Origin: Flavobacteriales bacterium
GTDB taxonomy: Bacteria > Bacteroidota > Bacteroidia > Flavobacteriales > BACL11
DNA length: 5,760 nt
Reading direction: 5' to 3'
Assembly: GCA_018675825.1 (NCBI GenBank)
Contig: JABGXK010000188.1
Span: forward strand, 1 to 5,760
In this document: positions 1 through 5,620 of the stretch, one piece after another
How positions within the stretch are numbered: position 1 is the stretch's first letter
Layout of the letters: every line of letters begins with the position of its first letter
The notes under the pieces: generated by a model
Told to the model about the DNA's origin: nothing
The model's input: the letters and a program-made list of their open reading frames with translations, nothing else
The model's database searches: none
Position numbers and translations under genes: made by a program

Positions 1-540
1 ATCTCATTAGTATGTTTTTTAATTGCTGTAAATGTTTGTTCGTATGTAAAATCAGAAACCTATTTGCACCGTATAAAAAATTTAAAGCATATTGTTCAGA
101 ATAATGGTCAAAAGAAAAATAAAAAATCAGTTAAAGGTGAAATAGACATTCGTTATACATTTACTAAGGAAAGCCTTAAACTTATTTCTAAACAGCCATT
201 TTTAGGATATGGAACAGGTAGTTTTGTTTCAGTTTTTAGTGAAAGTATTGATTCTAAACATACTTTTAAGAAACATAAAACTCCACATAATAATTTCTTA
301 TATATATTTTTTGAAATAGGTTTTTTAGGGCTTTTAGTATTTTTGTCTCTTTTTTACTTTCAAATAAAGGATTTAATTTCAAACAAGTCTACTACTTTAG
401 ATATTCTTATTTTGCCATTTTTTTATCTTTTTTTACTGCTATTTGATTCATATTTATTTATTTTCACAATTACTATATTCTATATTTTTATGTATACTAT
501 ATATAAAGGTTACGACATGGATAAAAAATATATTCTATAA
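1..540 (+). CDS. O-antigen ligase/polymerase-type membrane protein, C-terminal part (5' truncated)
   Basis: The frame is open from the first base to the TAA at 538-540, giving 179 residues, so this is the C-terminal part of a gene that starts outside the window; an in-frame TTG at 64 is only an internal Leu codon. Residues 1-16 look like the end of a membrane helix. Then comes a polar loop with an Arg (residue 51), the motif PFLGYGTGSF and a PHNNFL motif (Pro95, His96). Two hydrophobic stretches follow (about 106-120 and 133-167), and the tail is short and basic. The GYGTGSF loop and PHN motif followed by late membrane helices are typical of the Wzy_C superfamily. That family includes WaaL-type O-antigen ligases, which move undecaprenyl-linked glycan onto lipid A-core at the periplasmic face, as well as Wzy polymerases and PglL-type protein O-glycosyltransferases. 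These cannot be told apart from this fragment. A nearby waaA favours an LPS-related role, but this is inference. Confidence 0.8.
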   Translation: MSLVCFLIAVNVCSYVKSETYLHRIKNLKHIVQNNGQKKNKKSVKGEIDIRYTFTKESLKLISKQPFLGYGTGSFVSVFSESIDSKHTFKKHKTPHNNFLYIFFEIGFLGLLVFLSLFYFQIKDLISNKSTTLDILILPFFYLFLLLFDSYLFIFTITIFYIFMYTIYKGYDMDKKYIL

Positions 541-563
541 ACATATAATTCAACTAAAATACT

Positions 564-731
564 ATGACAGAAAAAGGTAAATTAGCGCATAAACTACATC
601 AATTACAGAAGAGAGTTAATAGAGCTTTTAAAAAAAATAAAGACGATATATCCCTTAAAACAATATTAAGAATTAATAGAATCAAAAAAATTAAGGAATC
701 TTTAAGCAAGAGTTTGTTACTGAAAAGATAA
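564..731 (+). CDS. Small highly basic hypothetical protein (55 aa)
   Basis: An ATG at 564 opens a 55-codon frame ending in TAA at 729-731, 23 bp after the upstream membrane protein gene and on the same strand. I do not recognise the product. It has 18 Lys/Arg against 4 Asp/Glu, no Cys, no signal peptide and no membrane segment. The composition (Leu, Ile, Lys, Arg, Asn) suggests one or two amphipathic helices: residues 7-24 (LAHKLHQLQKR then an Arg/Lys-rich run) and about 30-54. Such a protein could bind nucleic acid or an acidic surface, but nothing proves this. No Shine-Dalgarno sequence is present, which is normal for this phylum. In favour of a real gene are its tight same-strand placement in an otherwise gene-free gap and a protein-like, non-repetitive composition. 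Against it, an AT-rich stretch of this length can stay open by chance. It converges on waaA, leaving 37 bp between the stop codons. Confidence 0.5.
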   Translation: MTEKGKLAHKLHQLQKRVNRAFKKNKDDISLKTILRINRIKKIKESLSKSLLLKR

Positions 732-768
732 AATTCATATTAATATTATCCATAAAGAAAGTGAGGTA

Positions 769-1971
769 TTAATTAGATTGAGAAAAGATAATTTCTATAA
801 TCTTATCAACTGCACTTTCTCGTTTTTTAAAATAATTAATAGCTATGTTTTTCTCGTAAGATGGAATAAATGAGATAATTGCATCATTGAATTCTTGCAG
901 ATTGGTAATTTTTCTTGCAGATTTTAATTCTATTAGATCATGTGCTTCTATAAATTTGAGATAATTAGGGCCAAATACAACAGGGGTTCCACATGCAGCA
1001 GCTTCACTGATATTATGTATTCCTTTGCCAAACCCCCCCCCAACATATGCTATTTTACAATATTGGTATAAATACTTGAGAATACCGATGTTATCTATAA
1101 TTATGACATTCTCTTTGATTTTCGATTTTTTTAAAAAGTAAGAATACAAAATACTTGTAGTTTTATTTAATATCTGTTGTGAGTATTTTATTTCATGAGG
1201 CGCAATAATGTAATTATAATCTTCATGAGCTTTAATAAAATCCAGATATATATGTTCATCTTCTGGCCATACACTCCCAAAAATAATTGTTGGTTTATTG
1301 GAAGTAAATTCAATAAGTTTAGTATTTTTCTTATACTTACTTAAATCAGATAGTATGCTATCAACTCTTGAATCCCCTACTACAGTGACATTTTTTATAT
1401 CTAAACTATTAAGTAATTTTAAAGAATTATTATCTTGAACAAAAAAATGAGTTGATTTTCTGAAAAGGTTTGTACAGAATCTTATCCTCAAAAGAATACT
1501 TTTTTTAGTAAAGACTGAAGAGATATGGTATAGAGGAATATTATTTCTGTTTATTATTTCCATATAATTAAACCAAAATTCAGATTTTATAAAGAATACT
1601 TTTTTTGGTTTTACTATTGAAATAAATTTTTTAGCATTACTTAGAGTGTCACTCGGAAGATAAAATACCCAATTAGCTTCTGTATTTTTTTTAACAATTT
1701 CGTGTCCTGATGGAGAAAAGAATGTAAGTAATATTTTTATAGAAAAATCTTGTTTTTTTACTGATTTGATAAGTTGTTTTGCTTGTTGATATTCTCCAAG
1801 TGAAGCGCAATGGAACCAAACTATATTTTTTTCATTATTTATATTAGTTTTTAGGTTTTTAAATATTTTCTCTCTCCCTTTTACCCATTTTTTAGATTTG
1901 GTATTTATCAGAGAATTAATTCTTATTAATAGAATATAAAAATGGATTATTATATTATATATAATTATCAT
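769..1971 (-). CDS. waaA: 3-deoxy-D-manno-octulosonic acid (Kdo) transferase
   Basis: This 400-residue protein is full length for the WaaA/KdtA family. It transfers Kdo from CMP-Kdo to lipid A precursor at the inner face of the cytoplasmic membrane, the first step of LPS inner-core assembly. The N-terminal hydrophobic segment (residues 1-21) followed by KWVKGRE (28-34) is the usual membrane anchor and basic patch. The FHCASLGEYQQ motif (53-63) carries the catalytic-base Glu60. FFSPSGHEI (84-92), YLPSDT (104-109) and KSEFWFN (129-135, with the second conserved acidic residue Glu131) complete the N-terminal GT-B domain. The C-terminal domain shows FGSVWPEDE (231-239), PHE (258-260), YVGGGFGKGIHNISEAA (309-325) and VFGPNY (332-337), which form the nucleotide-sugar site. 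The ATG directly follows the stop of the upstream gene (zero spacing), so the two are probably co-transcribed. Oddly, Gly311-313 are encoded by three consecutive GGG codons, a pure G9 run in an AT-rich gene. Confidence 0.96.
   Translation of the reverse strand: MIIIYNIIIHFYILLIRINSLINTKSKKWVKGREKIFKNLKTNINNEKNIVWFHCASLGEYQQAKQLIKSVKKQDFSIKILLTFFSPSGHEIVKKNTEANWVFYLPSDTLSNAKKFISIVKPKKVFFIKSEFWFNYMEIINRNNIPLYHISSVFTKKSILLRIRFCTNLFRKSTHFFVQDNNSLKLLNSLDIKNVTVVGDSRVDSILSDLSKYKKNTKLIEFTSNKPTIIFGSVWPEDEHIYLDFIKAHEDYNYIIAPHEIKYSQQILNKTTSILYSYFLKKSKIKENVIIIDNIGILKYLYQYCKIAYVGGGFGKGIHNISEAAACGTPVVFGPNYLKFIEAHDLIELKSARKITNLQEFNDAIISFIPSYEKNIAINYFKKRESAVDKIIEIIFSQSN
1033..1041 (-). repeat. G9 homopolymer inside waaA
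   Basis: The + strand has nine consecutive C (G9 on the coding strand). It coincides exactly with codons 311-313 of waaA, three GGG codons for the invariant glycine-rich loop. It is the only long G/C homopolymer in the window. Tracts of this kind slip during replication; a gain or loss of one base would shift the frame with about 90 residues left and remove the C-terminal part of the sugar-nucleotide domain. Whether it varies in nature cannot be told from one sequence. Confidence 0.9.
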
Positions 1972-2703
1972 CTAGTAATAGTGATATTCTTCTGTATTTT
2001 TTCTATTTATAGGTATTATTAGTCCAACATGAAATCCTAAGAGCAAATCATATCTCATATTCTTATCTGTATAATTCATATCACTAAAGCCAGATACTCT
2101 CCTATTTTTTGTGAATGCTAGTGTATAGTCTATTCCAGCAAATAGTTTAAATTTTTTTTCTTCTTCTAGTACCATATAGTCAATAACAAGCTGTGTACTT
2201 AGCCCATTTGTTAGTTGATCATATCCTTTTTTGTAGTTATCATTTAGTTGTGGTATATATTGGTTTTTAGTGTCTATCAATATTCTATGTTGTAGAAAAC
2301 CTAACCCCAAAGAAAAATAGAATCCATTTAGTTTTTTTTCTTCAATTTTTAATGCGTAACCAATGTATAAATGAGAGCTAAACCCTTCTTGAAGTAATAT
2401 AATATTTGCATATGTGCCATTTCCATCTATCACAAATCCTTGTTCTGTGCTAATTTCATTAAAGATTGTGCTGTCCTTTATTTCTCCTCCAAAAATATAG
2501 TTAGCTTTCAAACCATAAAAAAAGTTGCTTTTATTTTTTTTTAAATAGTTTATTCCAATTGATGAATTATTACTAAATATTTCAGAAAGAGTTCCTGATG
2601 GAATTTGATATGAATAATCAATAAGGAATGCATTAGTTGCTTTTTCTTGAGAGATTAAAGATTGAGAAAAAAAAAGAAATAGAATGATAATTTTTCTTTT
2701 CAT
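1972..2703 (-). CDS. Secreted, probable outer-membrane beta-barrel protein
   Basis: This 243-residue protein is not a family I can name. The N-terminus is a clear Sec signal peptide: KRK at residues 2-4, a hydrophobic core at 5-12, and a likely cleavage after Ser18 before Gln19, the Ser-Gln junction often seen in flavobacterial exported proteins. The mature part alternates short amphipathic stretches rich in Tyr, Phe, Gly and Ile/Leu with polar turns, for example GINYLKKNKSNFFYGLKANY, HLYIGYALKI, FYFSLGLGFL, FKLFAGIDYTLAF and YDLLLGFHVGLIIPI. This pattern fits a small beta barrel of about 8-10 strands in the outer membrane. There is no lipobox Cys and no catalytic motif. Its TAG stop (1972-1974) touches the waaA ATG, so it is the first gene of a two-gene unit and may have a role tied to LPS or the outer membrane; that link is inference from position only. 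The start is the first ATG and gives a good signal peptide. Confidence 0.8.
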   Translation of the reverse strand: MKRKIIILFLFFSQSLISQEKATNAFLIDYSYQIPSGTLSEIFSNNSSIGINYLKKNKSNFFYGLKANYIFGGEIKDSTIFNEISTEQGFVIDGNGTYANIILLQEGFSSHLYIGYALKIEEKKLNGFYFSLGLGFLQHRILIDTKNQYIPQLNDNYKKGYDQLTNGLSTQLVIDYMVLEEEKKFKLFAGIDYTLAFTKNRRVSGFSDMNYTDKNMRYDLLLGFHVGLIIPINRKNTEEYHYY

Positions 2704-2723
2704 GAATTATTTAGGATTTATTG

Positions 2724-2731
2724 CTAAAATA
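2724..2731 (-). promoter_or_regulatory. Weak -7-like box for the outer-membrane protein/waaA unit
   Basis: On the minus strand this reads TATTTTAG, one mismatch from the Bacteroidota -7 consensus TAnnTTTG. It lies 20 bases before the ATG at 2703, a sensible distance. No convincing TTTG -33 element precedes it, and in such AT-rich DNA one-mismatch matches are common, so this is tentative. Confidence 0.25.
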
Positions 2732-2776
2732 CATTTTCATCTAAAAATAAACGTAATTAATCATCTATTAATTGTA

Positions 2777-2784
2777 TATATTTG
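2777..2784 (+). promoter_or_regulatory. Putative -7 box (TATATTTG) of the phosphatase gene
   Basis: TATATTTG is a full match to the Bacteroidota sigma-factor -7 consensus TAnnTTTG and lies 26 bases before the ATG at 2811, predicting a leader of about 20 nt. A -33 TTTG is not seen at the expected distance. The gap 2704-2810 separates divergent genes, so a promoter on this strand is expected. Confidence 0.45.
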
Positions 2785-2810
2785 TATTTATTACATTATA
2801 AATTTATTAC

Positions 2811-3545
2811 ATGTTTACGTGGTTTTTTAAAAAAGAGCTAGAATTAAAGGCGCTAAGATTTTCTGAAATTGGAATTGATTTACATTCCCATCTTATTCCT
2901 GGTATTGACGATGGAGCTAAGGATTTAGAGACTAGTATTTTTTTAGTTAAGAGACTTAAGGATTTAGGCTTTACTAAGATAATTACTACGCCACATATTA
3001 TGAGTGACCTTTATAAAAATACTCCAGATATTATTAATGCTGGCTTATCCGTTTTAAAGTCTGAGCTTATTAATCAAAAAATAGATATTGATATCCAGGC
3101 TGCGGCAGAATATTATGTAGATTATGATTTTGAGCAAAGAATAGGGGATGAAAATTTTATGACTTTTGGGCAGAAAGAAATATTAATTGAATTTTCTTTT
3201 TTAGAAGCTCCAAGAAATATGTATGACATTATTTTTAAACTACAATTAGAGGGCTATCGCGTTGTATTGGCACACCCGGCAAGGTATCGTTATTTTTTAA
3301 TTGATGATTATAATGCTTTGATAGAGCGAGGAGTTTTATTTCAGTTAAATTTACTATCTCTAATAGGATACTATTCTAAGGAAGTTAAGTTAAATGCAGA
3401 GTTATTAATAAATCATAATTTAATTTCATATGTCGGAACTGATTGTCATAATAAACATCATGTTCAATTATATCATAAATGTGAGACAATGAAATATTGG
3501 CAACAATTAGTAAATAGTGGTAGATTACTAAACAATAAACTATAG
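2811..3545 (+). CDS. CpsB/YwqE-type PHP-fold tyrosine-protein phosphatase
   Basis: This 244-residue protein matches the metal-dependent CpsB/CapC/YwqE phosphatase family in length and motif order. DLHSHLIPGIDDGAKD (residues 23-38) supplies metal-binding His25 and His27 and the family signature IDDGA. TTPH (59-62), AAEYY with Glu100, LIEFSF (125-130), LAHPARY (153-159, His155, Arg158) and GTDCHN (209-214, Asp211, His213) complete the trinuclear metal site. The known role is dephosphorylation of the tyrosine cluster of a BY-kinase (Wzc/CpsD), which controls capsule or exopolysaccharide polymerisation and export in the cytoplasm. There is no signal peptide. No kinase or export gene is in the window, so the partner is elsewhere. 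It is divergent from the outer-membrane protein/waaA unit, and its end overlaps fabD by 6 bp. A generic PHP hydrolase such as a histidinol-phosphatase is less likely because of the IDDGA motif and the short length. Confidence 0.9.
   Translation: MFTWFFKKELELKALRFSEIGIDLHSHLIPGIDDGAKDLETSIFLVKRLKDLGFTKIITTPHIMSDLYKNTPDIINAGLSVLKSELINQKIDIDIQAAAEYYVDYDFEQRIGDENFMTFGQKEILIEFSFLEAPRNMYDIIFKLQLEGYRVVLAHPARYRYFLIDDYNALIERGVLFQLNLLSLIGYYSKEVKLNAELLINHNLISYVGTDCHNKHHVQLYHKCETMKYWQQLVNSGRLLNNKL
3540..3545. other. Palindromic shared stop of two convergent genes (CTATAG)
   Basis: CTATAG is its own reverse complement. Read on either strand it gives Leu-stop (CTA TAG), so it is the last sense codon and stop of the phosphatase gene on + and of fabD on -. 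There is therefore no intergenic DNA for a terminator between the two genes, and no GC-rich hairpin is visible nearby. Confidence 0.95.
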
Positions 3546-4421
3546 GCTTGCACTCGAAGTATTCATCTTAAGGTCTATTTTCTTAAACAGTCCTTGTAAA
3601 ACTTTTCCAGGCCCTACTTCTACAACTTCAGTTACCCCATCTTTAAGCATATTCTCCATTATTTGTGTCCATTTAACAGGTGCTGTTAATTGTTTGACGA
3701 GATTTTCTTTTATATTTTCTGGAGATGTCATTGCTGTTGCAGTTACATTTTGATAGATAGGGTAATATCCATTTTTAAACTTAGTTTCATTAATTGCTAA
3801 TTCTAGTTCTTTTTTTGCAGGCTCCATTAATGGAGAGTGAAATGCACCACCAACTTGAAGTTTTAATGCTCTTCTTGCACCTATTCCTATTAGTTTTTGA
3901 CATGCAATATCTATACCCTCAAAACTACCTGAGATAACAAGCTGTCCTGGGCAATTATAATTTGCTGGAACTACTATTTCATTAATTTGACTACAGATAT
4001 TTTCTACTTTATTATTATCAAGGCCAATTATAGCTGCCATAGTTGAGGGATTTTTTAGACATGCTTTGTGCATGGCATTAGCTCTTTTTTTAACAAGTAA
4101 TAAGCCATCCTCAAAATCTATATATCCACCAGATACTAATGCTGAGAATTCTCCAAGAGAATGCCCTCCAATAACATCAGGGTTCAATCTTTTTTTGAAT
4201 AGTTGAGCTAAAATTACTGAATGAAGAAAAATTGCAGGCTGTGTGACATTAGTTTCTTTTAGTGCTTCTGAATCATCACCAAACATTATATCTGTTATTT
4301 TATATTCTAAAATAGAATTTGCTTTTTCAAACATTTTTCTAGCTTCCGTAGATTTATTAAATAATTCACTACCCATTCCAGCAAACTGTGCACCTTGTCC
4401 AGGGAAAATAAATGCTCTCAT
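3540..4421 (-). CDS. fabD: Malonyl-CoA:ACP transacylase
   Basis: FabD moves the malonyl group from CoA to acyl carrier protein, supplying the extender unit for type II fatty acid synthesis in the cytoplasm. The 293-residue length is close to the usual 290-310. The sequence has PGQGAQ (7-12), the nucleophile Ser88 in GHSLGEFSAL, Arg113 in KKRANAM (the carboxylate-binding Arg), NYNCPGQLVISG (154-165), catalytic His195 in GGAFHSPLM, YQNVTA (223-228), Gln244 in QLTAPVKW and EVGPGKVLQGLFKK (268-281). All key residues are present. The ATG overlaps the folE stop by one base (TAATG), so translation is probably coupled and fabD is the second gene of the folE transcript. Its last codons (CTA TAG) share a 6-bp palindrome with the end of the convergent phosphatase gene. 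Confidence 0.97.
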   Translation of the reverse strand: MRAFIFPGQGAQFAGMGSELFNKSTEARKMFEKANSILEYKITDIMFGDDSEALKETNVTQPAIFLHSVILAQLFKKRLNPDVIGGHSLGEFSALVSGGYIDFEDGLLLVKKRANAMHKACLKNPSTMAAIIGLDNNKVENICSQINEIVVPANYNCPGQLVISGSFEGIDIACQKLIGIGARRALKLQVGGAFHSPLMEPAKKELELAINETKFKNGYYPIYQNVTATAMTSPENIKENLVKQLTAPVKWTQIMENMLKDGVTEVVEVGPGKVLQGLFKKIDLKMNTSSASL

Positions 4422-4975
4422 TATGTTATAAGAGTCATAAATTCACCTCGTGTTTTTTCATCTGATAAAAATAATCCTGAAAATGCTGATGTTGTAGTAG
4501 ATGAGTGTTGTTTCTGTACTCCTCTCATTTGCATGCATAGATGTTGAGCCTCTATTACTACTGCAACACCTTTTGGGTTTAATGTATCTTGAAGACAATC
4601 TTTGATTAGATCAGTTAGCCTCTCTTGAACCTGAAGTCTTCTTGAAAAAACATCAACGATTCTTGGTATTTTACTTAATCCAACAATATGTCCATTTGGA
4701 ATATATGCAACATGAGCTTTTCCAAAGAAGGGTAGCATATGGTGTTCACATAAAGAATAAAGCTCTATATCTTTTACCAAAACCATTTGGCTATACTCTT
4801 CTTTAAACATTGCTTTTGTTAGTATTTCAGAAGGATCTAAATCATATCCATTTGTTAAGAAATCCATTGACTTAGCAACCCTTTCAGGTGTTTTTAAAAG
4901 TCCTTCTCTATTAGGATCTTCTCCAATTTCTTTTAAAACTGATTTTATATTTTGAGCTAGTTTTGTATTGTACAC
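4421..4975 (-). CDS. folE: GTP cyclohydrolase I
   Basis: FolE converts GTP to 7,8-dihydroneopterin triphosphate, the first step of folate and pterin synthesis, as a cytoplasmic decamer. The 184-residue protein carries GLLKTPERVAKSM (25-37), SLCEHHMLPFFGKAHVAYIP (74-93) with zinc ligands Cys76 and His79 and catalytic His78, GLSKIPRIVDVFSRRLQVQERL (99-120), and EAQHLCMQMRGVQK (142-155) with His145 and third zinc ligand Cys147. It is the zinc-dependent type IA enzyme. The start is GTG at 4973-4975: an in-frame TAA lies upstream (4997-4999), no ATG or TTG lies between, and the next in-frame Met is residue 36, inside the conserved core. It leads a two-gene unit with fabD and is divergent from mqnB across 60 bp. 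Confidence 0.96.
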   Translation of the reverse strand: MYNTKLAQNIKSVLKEIGEDPNREGLLKTPERVAKSMDFLTNGYDLDPSEILTKAMFKEEYSQMVLVKDIELYSLCEHHMLPFFGKAHVAYIPNGHIVGLSKIPRIVDVFSRRLQVQERLTDLIKDCLQDTLNPKGVAVVIEAQHLCMQMRGVQKQHSSTTTSAFSGLFLSDEKTRGEFMTLIT

Positions 4976-4999
4976 TTTTTTTTGTTTATTTATTTTTTA

Positions 5000-5007
5000 C
5001 AAATATA
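5000..5007 (-). promoter_or_regulatory. Putative -7 box (TATATTTG) of folE-fabD
   Basis: On the minus strand this reads TATATTTG, a full TAnnTTTG match, 24 bases upstream of the folE GTG. A TTG lies 23 nt further upstream (within 5032-5034), somewhat too far to be a confident -33 element. The predicted leader is about 20 nt. Confidence 0.45.
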
Positions 5008-5022
5008 GTGTCTTTTCTTTGG

Positions 5023-5030
5023 TATCTTTG
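5023..5030 (+). promoter_or_regulatory. Putative -7 box (TATCTTTG) of mqnB-mqnD, possibly leaderless
   Basis: TATCTTTG followed by CA is a typical Bacteroidota -7 element. It ends only 5 bases before the mqnB ATG at 5036, so the expected transcription start (about 4-7 bases past the box) falls on or next to the ATG. No TTTG -33 element is seen at the usual spacing. Confidence 0.5.
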
Positions 5031-5035
5031 CAATT

Positions 5036-5620
5036 ATGGGTGTTCTAATTTTAGCAGCAACAAGTAAAGAAATATTCTCACAAGAATTTAATGATTGTGA
5101 TATTTTAATATCAGGAATTGGGATGATTAACGCTTGCTTTGTGTTAACTAAATACCTTCAAGATCATAAGCCTGATTTAATTATAAATATAGGAGTTGCA
5201 GGAGCTTTTAAAAAAGAATATATTTTGGGCCAAGTTCTTGAAGTTTCTAAGGATTGTTTTTCTGAAATTGGAGTTCAGGATCAAGACAGTTTTTTAAATA
5301 TGAGTGATATAGGTTTTGATGTTGATACTACTTTTCAATATTCTCCAGAAACCAATTTAGTTCAGGCAAGAGGCATCACTGTTAATACTGTGCATGGTAA
5401 AAAAGAAGCTATTGAAGAAGTTGTTAAAAGGTTAAATCCTGATTTAGAATCTATGGAAGGTGCTGCATTTATGATGGTATGTCAAAAATTTAATATCACA
5501 TTTATCCAAATTAGATCTATTTCAAATTATGTTGAGGAGAGAGATAAAGAAAAGTGGGATCTTGATTTAGCAATTAAAAATTTAAACAATCAATTACGTA
5601 CCATTATTAATAATTTATGA
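5036..5620 (+). CDS. mqnB: Futalosine hydrolase
   Basis: This 194-residue protein belongs to the nucleoside phosphorylase/nucleosidase superfamily. MqnB releases hypoxanthine from futalosine to give dehypoxanthine futalosine in the futalosine route to menaquinone, in the cytoplasm. Visible motifs are a beta-strand start LILAAT (4-9), LISGIGMINA (24-33), INIGVAGAF (50-58, the glycine-rich loop), a TVNTVHG segment (115-121), LESMEGAAF (137-145, with the ribose-binding Met-Glu) and IQIRSISNYVEERD (157-170). The last ends in Ser-Asn where MTA/SAH nucleosidases have Ser-Asp. From memory Asn is usual in MqnB; I could not check this. The following gene is mqnD, which decides the assignment over MTA/SAH nucleosidase. 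The end overlaps mqnD by 4 bp (ATGA). The ATG at 5036 is the natural start because the first strand begins immediately after it. Confidence 0.9.
   Translation: MGVLILAATSKEIFSQEFNDCDILISGIGMINACFVLTKYLQDHKPDLIINIGVAGAFKKEYILGQVLEVSKDCFSEIGVQDQDSFLNMSDIGFDVDTTFQYSPETNLVQARGITVNTVHGKKEAIEEVVKRLNPDLESMEGAAFMMVCQKFNITFIQIRSISNYVEERDKEKWDLDLAIKNLNNQLRTIINNL

Noticed and set aside
64..540. TTG at 64 as a start for the ligase-type gene
   Set aside because: The frame is open upstream to base 1 with a hydrophobic stretch typical of a membrane helix, so the gene begins outside the window.
732..768. Possible bidirectional terminator between the small ORF and waaA
   Set aside because: Only a short AT-only palindrome (ATATTAATAT) is seen. 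There is no GC-bearing stem with a T tract, so a terminator cannot be supported.
2667..2675. A9/T9 run within the signal-peptide codons of the outer-membrane-type protein gene
   Set aside because: It encodes Leu/Phe of the hydrophobic core. Runs of A or T of this size are expected by chance in such AT-rich DNA, so on its own it is weak evidence of phase variation.
4243..4431. Open frame of 62 codons on the + strand
   Set aside because: It is entirely antisense to fabD and the folE/fabD junction, whose conserved motifs are clear, and its product resembles nothing known.
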